A stretch of DNA of 64,000 nucleotides from Colius striatus (Eukaryota > Chordata > Aves > Coliiformes > Coliidae). Shown one piece after another: positions 23,017-33,873 of this stretch; within the stretch, counting starts at the first letter, position 1; every line of letters starts with the position of its first letter. Both the position numbers and the translations under genes were made by a program. Location: the NCBI RefSeq assembly GCF_028858725.1, contig NC_084789.1:37455548-37519547 (forward strand), in the 5' to 3' direction. Below the pieces are notes generated by a model that was given only the letters and a program-made list of their open reading frames with translations, did no database searches and was not told the origin of the DNA.

Positions 23017-24842
23017 ATGTTAAAATGTCCCCTGAAGCGGCCAGTCCCTGGGTGGCAGGGTGTGTGGATGAATTTGGGCAAATTCCTAGGATGGTTATCA
23101 CCTCCTGTAACCTGGGATTTTACATCTGAACAGATAAAAAACCCTGCTTTACTGTCACGCCACCTGATAGAAGGGTGTCTTACCTACCCTAATGAGGCCC
23201 ATCAGGTTCAGGCACTATACTGGGGCCTAGCCTCTGCCTACCGAGCTGCATTCCAGTCCTCTCAGAGAACTATGGAGGAGGTGGAAATTCAAACTATACC
23301 TGAGACTACCATGGTTGGGTCAGGGAATCAAACAACAACCACAGTGGTTGCCCCAGTAGTGAAAAAGAAGCAGTGGATAAGGAGGTCAAGTCCATATCAT
23401 CGATTAGTAAGGGCAGAAGAGGAGGAAGAGGAAAGGCTAGAAGAAGAAACTGGTCCTTCGGTAAGGAGATCAGGAGAAGGAGTGAAAGAAATCGAAAAGG
23501 AAATGGAAACTACTCGGTCCCTCACCTCAACAGAACTTAGAGATATGCGAAAAGCTTACAGTCGCCAGCCAGGTGAGTGGATTGGTGCCTGGCTGCTCCG
23601 ATGTTGGGATAACGGGGCTGACAGTCAGCAATTGGAAGGCAGAGAAGCCCAACAGCTAGGATCTCTTGCTAGGGACCGGGGAATTGATAGAGGCATTGGA
23701 AAGAAGACCTCAATTTGTAGACGGTTCCTCTCAAGTGTAAGGGCAAGATACCCATTCAAGGAAGACCTTGTAAATGCCCGAGGAAAGTGGACTAGAGCTA
23801 ATGAAGGGATCCAATATCTAAGGGAATTAGCTGTGTTGGAAGTCATCTATGGTGATCTAGATAATGCCGAGGCCTCCACAGATCCAGACGATGTCCAGTG
23901 TACACGGGCCATGTTGAGAAAAGTGATTCAGAGTGCCCCAGCTACATATTCGAATATCTTGACAATGGTGTATCATCCAGACATAGCTATACCAACAGTG
24001 GAGAGGGTATCTTCTTGGTTACAGAACTATGAAGAGTGCCTCTGCACCTCCTCATCACTGTGGGATGATGGTCTGACTGTCAGAACTGCCTCAAGAATTC
24101 GGTCATCCACTGTCCCGACCAGGGGAAAAGGAAGTCCCAGACGCAGGAGTACACCTCGAAATGAACTCTGTCTCTTTTTGCGTGGCCAAGGAGAGGATAT
24201 GAGGAAGTGGGATGGTGAACCCACTTTTAAGCTGGAAGCGCGTGTACGTGAACTAAGGGGAAGACAGCTGTTAGAAAAGGACCACCCAAGAGGGCTGTCA
24301 GCATAGTAACTGCCAAAACAAAAGAGGACAATCAACAATCTCCAAGACATAGAAGAACTGCAACTACTTCCTTCGATGCCAATGAGGAGACTTCAGGTCT
24401 AAAATTGCAAGGATCAGATAGCGAATACTCTGATGAAGAACAGAAACAGAGGGTCCCTGCCTCCAGCCAGGAGGAGGAAAGGGATGACCGAATCTACTGG
24501 ACTGTGTGGGTTCGATGGCCTGGCACATCAAACCCACAAAGGTATAAAGCCTTAGTAGACACAGGGGCACAGTGTACATTGATGCCATCAAGGTATAGAG
24601 GCACAGATTCTGTCTGGATCTCTGGAGTGACAGGGGGATGTGAAGAATTATCTGTATTAGAGGCTGAAGTGAGCTTAACAGGGGACAAATGGGAAAAAAC
24701 ACCCCATTGTGACTGGTCCAGAGGCCCCTTGTATTCTTGGCATAGATTACCTCAGGAGAGGGTACTTCAAAGACCCCAAGGGGTATCGATGGACTTTTGG
24801 TATAGCCACTGTAGATGCAGAGAAAATCAAACAACTCTCTAA
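23017..24842 (+). pseudogene. gag-pro: ERV-L-like Gag-protease of provirus B
   Basis: ATG at 23017 as in copy A. Capsid-like region (RQPGEW, LLRCWD, LGSLARD), acidic Glu run near 23420 and Arg-rich tail. A one-base loss near 24262 shifts the frame (stop at 24304-24306); an extra base near 24690 returns it. The protease LVDTGAQC is at about 24551-24575 in the shifted frame. Only one copy of the 26-codon unit that is doubled in copy A is present. No CCHC knuckle is seen. Confidence 0.85.
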
Positions 24843-27005
24843 TTTACCTGGCCTCTCAGAAGACCCTTTTGTTGTGGGATTGCTGCAAGTTCAAGAGCAA
24901 CAGGTACCAATTGCTACCAGGACGGTGCACCGGAGGCAATATCGCACGAATTGAGATTCCCTGACTCCCATCCGTGAGTTGATTCATCAACTGGAGGCTC
25001 AAGGAGTAATTAGCAAAACTCATTCCCCATTTAATAGTCCCATATGGCCTGTGAAGAAATCTGATGGAGGGTGGAGGTTAACAGTAGACTATCGTGGCCT
25101 GAATGAAGTGACACCACCACTGAGTGCTGCTGTACCAGACATGTTAGAGCTCCAGTATGAACTGGAGTCAAAAGCAGCCAAGTGGTATGTGACGGTTGAC
25201 ATCGCTAATGCATTTTTCTCAATTCCATTGGCAGCAGAGTGCAGGCCACAATTTGCCTTCACGTGGAGAGGTGTCCAATATACCTGGAATCGATTGCCCC
25301 AGGGGTGGAAACACAGTCCTACTGTTTGTCATGGTCTAATCCAAACTGTACTGGAATTGGGTGATGCCCCTGAACATTTACAGTACATTGATGACATAAT
25401 TGTATGGGGCGACAAGGCAGAAGAAGTGTTTGAGAAAGGGAAAAGAATAATACAGATTCTCCTAAAAGCTGGTTTTGCTGTAAAAAGAAACAAAGTAAAA
25501 AGACCTGCACAAGAGATACAGTTTTTGGGCATAAAATAGCAAGATGGACGTCAGCATGTGTCTATGGATGTTGTGAACAAAATAGCGACTATATCTCAAC
25601 CAACTAATAAGAAAGAAACACAAGCTTTCCTGGGCCTTGTGGGATTCTGGAGGATGTATATCCCAGGTTATAGTCAGCTTGTGAGCCCTCTCTTTAGAGT
25701 AACCAGAAAGAAGAACTGTTTTGAGTGGGGCCTCGAGCAACAACAAGCTTTTCAACAAATTAAAAAGGAAATAGCTCGTGCAGTCGCCCTTGGACCAATT
25801 CGTACAGGATCAGATGTGCAGAATATCCTCTACACTGCCGCTGGAGAGCATGGTCTCTATCTTTATACTGACTCCCGGATGGTGGCTAATGCTCTATGGG
25901 GATGGTTACAGCAATGGAAGAAGACCAACTGGCAGCGCAAGGGTAAACCCATCTGGACTGCTGCATTATGGCAAGACATTGCTGCTCGGGTGGATAATAT
26001 GACTTTGAAGGTACGTCATGTAGATGCTCACGTGCCAAAAAGCCATGCCAATGAAGAACAATGGAACAACCAACAGGTAGATAAAGGTGTCAAAATTGAA
26101 GCAGCTCAGGTAGACCTAGACTGGGAGCGTAAAGGTGAGCTATTTATACCTTGATGGGCCCATGAAACCTCAGGACATGTGGGAAGAGATGCAACATATA
26201 GATGGGCTCGTGATCGAGGGGTGGACTTGACCATGGAAGCCATTACACAGGTCACCCACGGATGTGAAACGTGTGCTGCAATCAAGCGAGCCACACAAAT
26301 CAAGTCTCCCTGGAACGGAGGCCGATGGCTGGGTTTTCAATATGGTGAGGCCTGGCAAGTTGACTATGTTGGACCGCTACCACAAACACATCAAGGCAAG
26401 CGTTATATACTCACCATGGTGGAAGCAACTACCGGTTGGTTGGAAACATACCCTGTAAACCATGCCACTGCCCAAAATACTGTCTTGGGTCTTGAAAGGC
26501 AAGTTTTGTGGCGACACGGCACTCCAGAAAGCATTGAGTCAGATAATGGAACTCATTTTCGAAATAATCTCATAAACTCCTGGGCAAAGAAACATGGCAT
26601 TGAGTGGATATACCACATCCCCTATCACCCACAAGCCTCTGGAAAGATTGAGAGATATAACGGAATACTAAAGACCATGTTGAGAGCACTGGGCAATGGG
26701 GCATGGAAGTAGTGGGATAAAAATTTAGCAGAAGCCACTTGGCTGGTTAACAGCAGAGGTTCAACTAACCGTCCTGGTCCTGCCCAAACAAAACCACTAC
26801 ATACTGTGGGGGGAGATAAGGTCCCTGTAGTGCACCCAGGGAAATGGCTGGGGAAGGCAGTATGGGTTGCACCTCCCATGGGAAAGGGCAAACCCATTCG
26901 TGGGATTGTCTTTGCTCAAGGGCCTGGGTGTACTTGGTGGATGATGAGAAAGGATGGGGAAACTCGATGTGTACCTCAAGGAGACTTAACCTTGGGGGGA
27001 AAATA
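24843..27005 (+). pseudogene. pol: ERV-L-like pol of provirus B: RT, RNase H, integrase
   Basis: Same frame as gag. RT has LTVDYRGLNE, LPQGWKHSPT and YIDD (about 25384-25395). RNase H lacks its first part: sequence jumps from AGEHGL to YLYTDSRMVANAL near 25857, compared with copy A. Integrase has an HHCC-type finger (HETSGH...CETC), WQVDYVG, ESDNGTHF and GKIERYNG, so all three catalytic residues are visible. Stops at 24952-24954, 25537-25539, 26152-26154 and 26710-26712. The C-terminal end is at 27003-27005. Confidence 0.87.
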
Positions 27006-27347
27006 ACCTGTTATGTGCGTTATCTGTTGTAGATGAACTTTGCAAGAAAAACCGGACAAGTGGACAAACCAAGCCGGTGCTGGTGCCCAACACTGAACAT
27101 ACTGTTTCCCCTGGCCTGGATCTTGATGGATGAGACAGAAGTTATGGCCTGCTCCAGTGAACATCTACAGAGGATGAAAGATATAAGAATGTTGTTTGTT
27201 TGTTTGATGCAAGAGGGAATAAAAGAATGATGTTTTTCTGTTGAAGAGTGAGGGTACTGGTTAATGAGAGTATATAAGAATGTGTATGGGTTGTTAAGAT
27301 GGTTTGTCTGAGCATGACATAAATGGTATGGAATAAGGGGTGGAGAC
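27006..27347 (+). other. 3' non-coding region of provirus B with polypurine tract
   Basis: Between the pol stop and the 3' LTR. A 65-codon chance ORF (27033-27230) has no recognised domain. GAATAAGGGGTGGAGAC before the LTR is the likely polypurine tract. No env or dUTPase is found here. Confidence 0.6.
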
Positions 27348-27716
27348 TTTAGTGGGTCTGGGATGGTAGTGATTTTCCACAGCAGCTCCTGCAGTGCTTT
27401 GCTTACTGTTGATATCAATATTCTGACTACCGCTTGCACAGCATCAGGGCTGTCCCTCCAGCATTCCTTCCCCCACCTTCACCAATAGCTGTGAGTGGGC
27501 ATGATCTTGGGAGGGACCATGGCCAGGACAGCTGACCAAGGCTGTCCAAGGAGATATTCCATACCATATGACGTCAGCTCAGTAATATAAACTGGGGGAG
27601 AGGAGCAGGAAGGGGAGGCGAGATTCATTTCTGACCTTCCAAAAGCAACCGCTACGCGTCCTGAAGTCCTGCGATATGGTGGGCACCGGGCATCCAGCCA
27701 GGCTCAAATTACCAAA
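27348..27716 (+). repeat. 3' LTR of provirus B with internal deletion
   Basis: 369 bp; begins TTTAGTGGG (start altered) and ends ATTACCAAA. About 185 bp of the R/U5 region is missing after ATCCTGAAG-like sequence near 27668. CRE retained at 27569-27576. Confidence 0.87.
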
Positions 27717-28185
27717 AGTAGTAAGTAGGCCCCCATGTAGTCTATCAGACAGCACGGTGTAACATTTGCAGCTGCTTTCCTGTGGGAGCTATCTCCAAAA
27801 ACACTCACTTGTACTGCTCAGGTCCCATTGAAAAAATATATGTTGTCTCTTAAGCTATACAACTGCATATGGGAGGTACAAGAAAGCAGGAAGGCAGACC
27901 CCACCTACAGTAGTAAATAGGTCCCAATGTAGTCTCTCAGCTAGCACTGTGTCACCTTTGAAGCTGCTTTCCTGTGGGAGCTATCTCCAATCCCACGATC
28001 TTGGCCTCGTCAGCTCCCTTTAAAAATACATTCTGTCAGTAAAAGTTATTCCACTGCGTATGGGACGTAAAAGAAAGCAGGAAGGCAAACCCCACCTACA
28101 GTAGTAAGTAGGTACCCATGTAGTCCATCAGCCAGCACTGTGTCACATTAGCACCTGCTTTCCTGTGGGTTCTATCTCCAATCCC
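27717..28185 (+). repeat. Satellite block
   Basis: About 2.4 monomers, including one of the CGATCTTGGCCTCG...CCCTTTAAAAA variant, ending at CTCCAATCCCA where mosaic provirus D starts. Confidence 0.9.
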
Positions 28186-29142
28186 AAAGTCTATGGCAGC
28201 TCTATTTTGTAACAGCGCATGATTTACACTTTGAATGTCAACTGTTAACATATCAATCATTTCTGAAGTTTTATTTAACTCATCTTTAGTCCAACACCCT
28301 AACTGTTTAGCCAAGTTCATGGCCTTATGGGCTGCTCCTCCTGGCAAAAGGGTGGCAACTATGACTTGTTTCAGTTCACTCCAAAATCGTGGGGGACCAA
28401 TATCAGTACAATCAAACTCATAATAACTACGTTTTTGCGGGAGCTGTTATTATGGTCAGCAAGCTGCATTAGCGTGGTAAAGTTAGGGTGGAATAAAGAG
28501 AGTTTCCCCAAATAACAGTGTCCACCCGGGAGATTTACTGGTATTCCGTTCCAGGCCCTTTCTCCACAGATTAAAAATATACCCGTGGGCAATTTCTTCG
28601 GTGATGTAATACTAGAGACATTACAGCTGGAATACAATTGCTTAAATACCGTTTCCGACTTCAAAGAAGAGTCTCAGGTGGCCCAATATTTTCGATTTCT
28701 ATTAAAGTCATAGATATCCCGTGACATAAAACTTATCCAATTTTCCCCCAGTTCCATTAGTGCCAAAGCTTGCATTGGCACTTCCAAACATGTCTATTTC
28801 CTCAGGGGGTGAGGCTAATGTGGTATTAAGGGAATTAATTATCTCACATTGACGTTTCCCATCCGAATGATCGTGATCACCGCTAATTGTGTTCAGCCCC
28901 GTCCTATTACACAAGATGTTATTGTATACTAGTCCACAAAATTCCTCCGGATTCCACACGGGCAATCCTATCAAACACGTTTTAAAAGGATTAGTAATTC
29001 CTCCCAAACTTAGACAAAGAGATGATTGACCAGTTTGATTAGCAAAGGTTATCCAAATATTATCTCTAGGCTGATTAAAATGCGTCAAGCTGTTAGCAAT
29101 TATAGTTATACTGAAAGCTATGGTTATAACAAAACAGCTCAT
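28186..29142 (-). pseudogene. env: env-1 SU and start of TM, mosaic D
   Basis: Starts MSCFVITIAF at 29142 as in provirus C and has the same SU, with glycosylation sites. It is broken into three frames (29142-28708, 28664-28371, 28347-28186) by frameshifts or stops; the SU/TM junction basic site is altered. Ends in LLQNRAAIDF at the inversion breakpoint. Confidence 0.82.
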
Positions 29143-29318
29143 TATTATTCATTAAATTCACTGTGTTTTTGTTATATAATCTTCAGTCTTTTGATTGTTA
29201 GCCAGTCCTCCAATGACCGCAAGATGAGGGTGTATTTATTCTTCAATCTCTTCTTGTCCTTTTTTGTCAGATGGTTTGATCTCCGCAGCTTCAAGGACAG
29301 CTCTTGTCCACTTGGCTG

Positions 29319-30290
29319 TGTTCTGGTTTAGCAAGGAGTAGCTTTTGGCTCAGTAACAGGGGGAGCGGGTTGCAGTGAAGACCAGGTAAAGAGATTGCGG
29401 ACTCTCTCCCGGCTCCTGGGTTCACACCCACCTCCGGCCCGGCTGGGCCAATCTGGCGCCTCTGCGATCACTATTTAGGGGACGGGAATTCGAAATGCGA
29501 GGGGGGAGGTGTAAGAGTGATACAAGATGGAGGCGACCACGCAGATCCTTCAGCCAGAGAGTGAGGCAGGAAGGAGAAGCAATAGACCAGAGACTCCTCT
29601 GCAAGTCGTGGCGAGAATGCAAGCTGTGCCCCTGCAACCTATGGAGATCCATGGCAGGACCGAGAGTTACCAGCAGCTCCATATGAGTGAGCCCGGACGG
29701 GCGAGGGACTGTGTGGAGAGACGGTCATGGCCCAGGTCGTGTTGGAGAGTCTGCACGTCGCAGAGCAGCCCCACACGAGAGGCAAAGAGGAGCTGCAGCC
29801 TTTGGAATAAGTGCTCGTCGGAGCAGCCCGTGCAGGTCTCCCGTGTGTGTGAGTTACCCCACGGACTTGCAGGGAGGACTGGTGTGGAGTTCACCCGTCC
29901 TGAGGAGGGACAAACGGCAGAAGCTATCGGGAACAGACTAACTGAAATCCCCACTGCCTGCCCCACCGAACTGTTCAGGGGATCAGGGCTCTGAGCCTGG
30001 AAAGAGGGGAGGTGTGGCAAGAAGGTGTTCTTAAAAAGACTGGTTGGACTCTTCATTGATTACTCTGTGTTGTTTCATTTTGGTTATGTTTTGGGTTTTT
30101 GGGGGTATGTTTTACTTGATGTTGCATTAAAATATTTTTCTGTTTTCTTCCCCAAACCGAGTAGCCTGGTCTGTTTTGTCCTGAAACTTAAGGGACAATT
30201 AAGCTCTCCCTGCCCTTGAGCAATTCTCAGTCTCTTCTGTACTTCTGGCTAATCGTGGTCTTTGTTCTCTGATGGGCCTAAACCATGACA
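29319..30290 (+). repeat. Solo LTR, long ERV family
   Basis: 972 bp from TGTTCTGGTTTAGC to AAACCATGACA, flanked by GGCTG on both sides (29314-29318 and 30291-30295). Inserted in the integrase/env-1 junction of mosaic D. The start and end resemble bird ERV-L-type LTRs. It is a different family from the other LTRs in this window. Confidence 0.85.
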
Positions 30291-30295
30291 GGCTG

Positions 30296-30690
30296 GCACC
30301 CAAATGGATCCTGTGGGAGAATCAACACACAAACACGCACGTCCCCAGTATAATACTTTGGCTGGAGGCTGCCATATCCCTGTTTTAGGGTCACGATATT
30401 TAACCCATATTTCTTTCGTTCTCTTCCTTTGTGCCTTTGGATTATGATGCATTATTACAGGTGGTAGCTTCTGTTCCCCAAACACACACAGGTGGTTCAT
30501 AACAAATAAGGCCTTTAACAATTTCATATGTGGGTCTTTCACATCCCCATATTTACCAAGATATCTTTTTAGAGTTCCATTAGTTCTTTCTATTATGGCC
30601 TGCCCTGTGGGGGAATGGGGAATCCCTGCTACATGTTTAACTCCCCATTGCCTCATAAACTGTTCTATGCTTCTACTTGTATAGGCCGGC
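30296..30690 (-). pseudogene. pol: Integrase C-terminal part, mosaic D
   Basis: MRQWGVKHVAGIPHSP, AIIERTNGT (catalytic Glu), WVKYRDPKTGIW. Upstream catalytic Asp residues are missing because about 195 bp was deleted at 30684-30690 (junction of ACAAGGGG and GGCCGGCC). The same deletion is seen near 55405. Confidence 0.8.
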
Positions 30691-31825
30691 CCCTTGTTTA
30701 TACCATGTGCTTATATCTGCTACCACCAGCACCTCCTCTCCCTCCACCCTGTGCCCACCTCTTCTGTACCTTCCACCTCTCACATTACAACTCGAGATCT
30801 TCCGGAAGCCTACCACATCTCCCCCTCCGTATGCTCGATGACTCCAGTGTCCTGTGGCACGGGCATATGATCAGGTGCTGGTCGTGTTCCACTTCACTAT
30901 TCAATCCTGCCAATAGTTGAGTGACTCCATCTTGATCTGCATCACAGGGAGCACTCCGAGAAACACGTCAATCTGCAAGAGAGACTCAGTAGACCGTTAT
31001 ATCTTCTACGCCCCATGCTCTCCCCCTCCCTAAGACGGTTGAGCTGTACTTTTAAAGTAGTGTGAACGCATTTAAAGACCGCCTGTCCCTGGCTAGTGTG
31101 AGGGATACCGTGGCTCAATGCATGGGAATAGCTGGTATGTCCATGACCCCTCCGGGCAGCCTGCTCCACTGATTTTAATAACTCAAATTGTACTAACAAG
31201 AATCAGAACTCCATAATCAGCAGCAAAGCCAGCGTGTTTATATTACTTCTAATTGGTCCTTTCTCCAAAAGCCAGCTGTAGTTTTCTGTGACAAGCCTTG
31301 CAGTTTCACACGCTGCCCCAGCCTCCTCCTTGCTCCAAGTTGTTATCTCGTAGGTATTTTTGCTTCTTCGTTTCTCACAGTCGAGAGCAGCTCAAGGACA
31401 ATCTGCACTTAGTTTAGCAACTCATGCCTGGTAAGCTTCTTCTTATCCACTGAAAAAAACCACAGCTGACAAACAAAGTTATTATACTCGTGCTAAAGGT
31501 AAAATCTCTAGCAGGTCTATGTTGCAAAGTTGTATGGCTAATACTACTTACATTACTAATCAAGTCTTCTAATGTCATTGAGGTTTGGTTACTTTGTGTG
31601 CTAGGCCAGTATCCTAATTTGCACAGCTGAGTTAATAAAGCAGATACTCCTACACCTGGAGCAAATATACTAGTTGCTATTATTGCTGAGAGAGACCAAA
31701 GGTAACATAGTCATCACATTCGCCAGTAAATGCATGCACAAATTGTTTTGGACAATGATGTTTCTAAATCATTGTGTGATTAGGCATCAAGATCGTCAGT
31801 TGTCTCAAACTCCATGTCCGCTGTT
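30691..31825 (-). pseudogene. Junction region, foreign integrase scrap and env-2 TM remnant, mosaic D
   Basis: On the minus strand: an env-2 TM remnant (stretch LQHRPARDF), then about 400 bp of unclear origin, then a fragment with HGIPHTSQGQAV and LNRLREGE (about 31030-31130), which looks like integrase from another class II pol, then non-coding sequence to the integrase. No intact product. Confidence 0.6.
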
Positions 31826-32246
31826 ACAAAATAGAGCTGCCATAGACTTTTTATTATTAGCCCAAGGACATGGATGTAAAGAATATGAGGGCATGTGTTG
31901 TATGAACCTGTCGGACCATTCCACCTCGATACATGCCAAACTGAAAGAACTTCAACAGGGATTACATCAGTTGAAACAAGAAGAGGGATTAGGACTTGAA
32001 AAATGGCTTAAGGGGTGGGGAATAGGCCCTTGGTTGAGAAATGTTATAATGAATGGAATTGGCTTTATGGGTATTGTTTTATTTATATTGTTAGTGTTTC
32101 CCTGTTTTATAAATTGTATTCAACGGACAATAGAAAGAACATTTGAGAGGATGTGGCAGGCTAATATAATTTTCCAAAAAGAAAATGGGGGAAATGTGGG
32201 GAGTTTTGTGGAGACTTGGCTAGAGGAAAGAGGACATGATAGAATA
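31826..32246 (+). pseudogene. env: env-1 TM subunit, mosaic D
   Basis: LLQNRAAIDF, GHGCKEYEGMCC (CX6CC), heptad-like region, membrane helix (about 32062-32115) and cytoplasmic tail, stopping at 32247-32249 inside the LTR. Open over its whole length, but lacks SU and a start of its own because of the inversion. Confidence 0.85.
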
Positions 32247-32536
32247 TAGCTGGTTAGGCAATGAGCATTAAGCGATAAGATATTGGACTCCTGCTCAAGG
32301 ACGTGAGAGCAGAAGAGTTGTATGATAACAGGATGAGAAAACAGGAGCTTAGTTTGGGTTAAGCAGCCACAAGTACCTCTGGGCGAGGTTTGCATCTAAC
32401 TGGGAACCAATGATGAGCTTAGCTTTTGCAATATGTATGAACCTGATAATCATATCTATAAAAGAGCTGTATCTTTGCAAATAAAGTTGAGACTTGTTGC
32501 ACTACAGGGTGGGCTTGTCTCCCGTTGTCTTCAGCA
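32195..32536 (+). repeat. 3' LTR of mosaic D (Trp-type, subtype a)
   Basis: 342 bp from TGTGGGGAGT to CTTCAGCA, preceded by AAAATGGGGGAAA. TATA-like TCTATAAAAG and AATAAA present. The right flank is TTATAC, identical to the left flank of provirus C. Confidence 0.87.
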
Positions 32537-32934
32537 TTATACCACTGCGTAGAGGAGCTACAAGAAAGCAAGAAGGCAGACTCCATCTACAGTAGTAAGT
32601 GGATCCCCATGTAGTCTATCAGCCAGCACTGTGTCACATTTGCAGCTGCTTTTTTATGGGAGCTATCTCCAATCCCACTCTCTTGGACTGCTCAGCTCCC
32701 ATTGAAAAAATACACGCTTTCTGTTAAGTTATAGTACTGCGTATAGGATCCACAAGAAAGCTGGAAGGAACACCCCACCTACAGTAGTAAGCAGGTCCCC
32801 ATGTAGTCTATCAGTCAGCACTGTGTCACATTTGCAGCTGCTTTCCTGTTGGAGCTATCGCCAATCCCAGTCACTTGGAATGCTCAGCTCCCATTGAAAA
32901 AGTTTATGCTGTCGATAGAAGTTATACCACTGAT
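32537..32934 (+). repeat. Satellite block
   Basis: About two monomers between mosaic D and element E. Confidence 0.9.
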
Positions 32935-33179
32935 TTGGCATATTTAATAGCTCGCGCTAAGAATATTACGGTGCGTTATAACCCTTTTGATAATTGGCTT
33001 CAATCAGCTTTTAGGGGATTGTCACCTTGATTGACTATGTTAATCAAAGAAGGGTTAAGATGGATTTTTGTTATTTTGCTTTTGCTTGTAATATTTAAAA
33101 TAATATATAGTTGTATTATGAAGGCAGTGCAATGACTGACTGACTCAGTCTTGATTGTGCACAAACAAAACGGGGGAAT
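32935..33179 (+). pseudogene. env: env TM tail preceding first LTR of E
   Basis: Encodes the TM region from DLAYL through NPFDNWLQSAFRG, the membrane helix and cytoplasmic tail, with stops (TGA near 33029, TGA near 33132). Parallel to 37458-37717. Confidence 0.8.
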
Positions 33180-33873
33180 TGTGGAGGAATGGTTAAGGGA
33201 GAATGGGCATGGATCCCAGGGTATAATGTTAGGCCTAATGGGACAAGGCAATCTGAGCTCTAGTTGTATGAATTTAATGCACAATCAAGACCAGAGTCAG
33301 AGCCATGGTTAAATTAGTTGTTGTCACTTAGTCAGCGCAGACAGCAGGCCGCTTTCTGCTCCTTCAAGGTCGGACTGTTTTCAGCTAACGAGCTAACAGC
33401 TCAAGGTCAGGCTGTTTTCAGCTAACGAGCTAACAGCTCAAGGTGGAAAACAACTTCGGAGAAAAACAAGATGGGAAAATGTGAGGGAGCTTGCTTATCT
33501 CAGAAACCGCAAGTAGGATGAACATAAGAATGTAATCTATCAGCTGCTGTTGCTGAACTAGCTTTGAAGCTGTTGGATATATAAGTTAGAGCCTGCTTTT
33601 AATAAAATGAAGATTTCTGCTGTCACTCACATTGAGTAGGACTGATTTCTTCCCACCCAGCTGAGAATCGGACCCTGGGTTGATCGCCGCATGAAGTAGG
33701 CTTGGAGCTGGTTTTTCAGACTTTGAGCCTGGTTTCAGACTTCGAGTCTGGTTTTCAGACTTCGAGTCTGGTTCATTTTTCAGGCTTCGAGCCTGGTTTG
33801 CAGACTTCGAGTCTGGTTTGCAGACTTCGAGTCTGGTTTTTTTTTCAGGCCAAGAGCTGAAAACTTCGATGCA
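33180..33873 (+). repeat. First LTR of element E (Lys3-type)
   Basis: 694 bp, TGTGGAGG to TTCGATGCA. TATA-like GGATATATAAG near 33576; AATAAA at 33601-33606. U5 carries a hairpin array (33717-33836). U3 has a tandem duplication of GTTTTCAGCTAACGAGCTAA (about 33369-33440). Confidence 0.85.
33717..33836 (+). repeat. U5 hairpin array, six units
   Basis: Six units of about 16-20 bp of the form CAGACTTCGAGTCTG or CAGGCTTCGAGCCTG: 6-bp stem with a TCG loop. The fourth stem pair alternates A-T and G-C in a compensating way. The first unit has one mismatched pair. The array lies downstream of the poly(A) signal, so it would be in the 5' leader of viral RNA. Confidence 0.8.

Larger units (their letters stand above)
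21944..27716 (+). mobile_element. ERV-L-like provirus B, both LTRs present
   Basis: 5.77 kb: 5' LTR, Lys1,2-type PBS, small membrane ORF, gag-pro-pol in one basic frame, a purine-rich tract (27331-27347) and a 3' LTR with an internal deletion. Flanked by AGTAG on both sides (21939-21943 and 27717-27721). No env or dUTPase was found. Reading frame broken by stops, two compensating single-base indels, and a deletion in RNase H. Confidence 0.92.
28186..32536. mobile_element. Mosaic provirus D with an internal inversion
   Basis: 28186-31825 reads on the minus strand (env-2 remnant, integrase, env-1 SU), whereas 31826-32536 reads on the + strand (env-1 TM and 3' LTR). Both junctions fall in the same env TM sequence (CTGTTACAAAATAGAGCTGC...), present in opposite orientations at 28186-28215 and 31826-31855. 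It is related to the mosaic proviruses at 42760, 51921 and 58787. Confidence 0.8.

Noticed and set aside
27006..27347. Possible dUTPase or env downstream of integrase in provirus B
   Set aside because: Only about 340 bases before the LTR, no motif of either gene; the 65-codon ORF there is not recognisable.
33717..33836. CRISPR-like short palindromic repeats
   Set aside because: Units are contiguous with no unique spacers, located in an LTR of a bird genome; a retroviral U5 feature.
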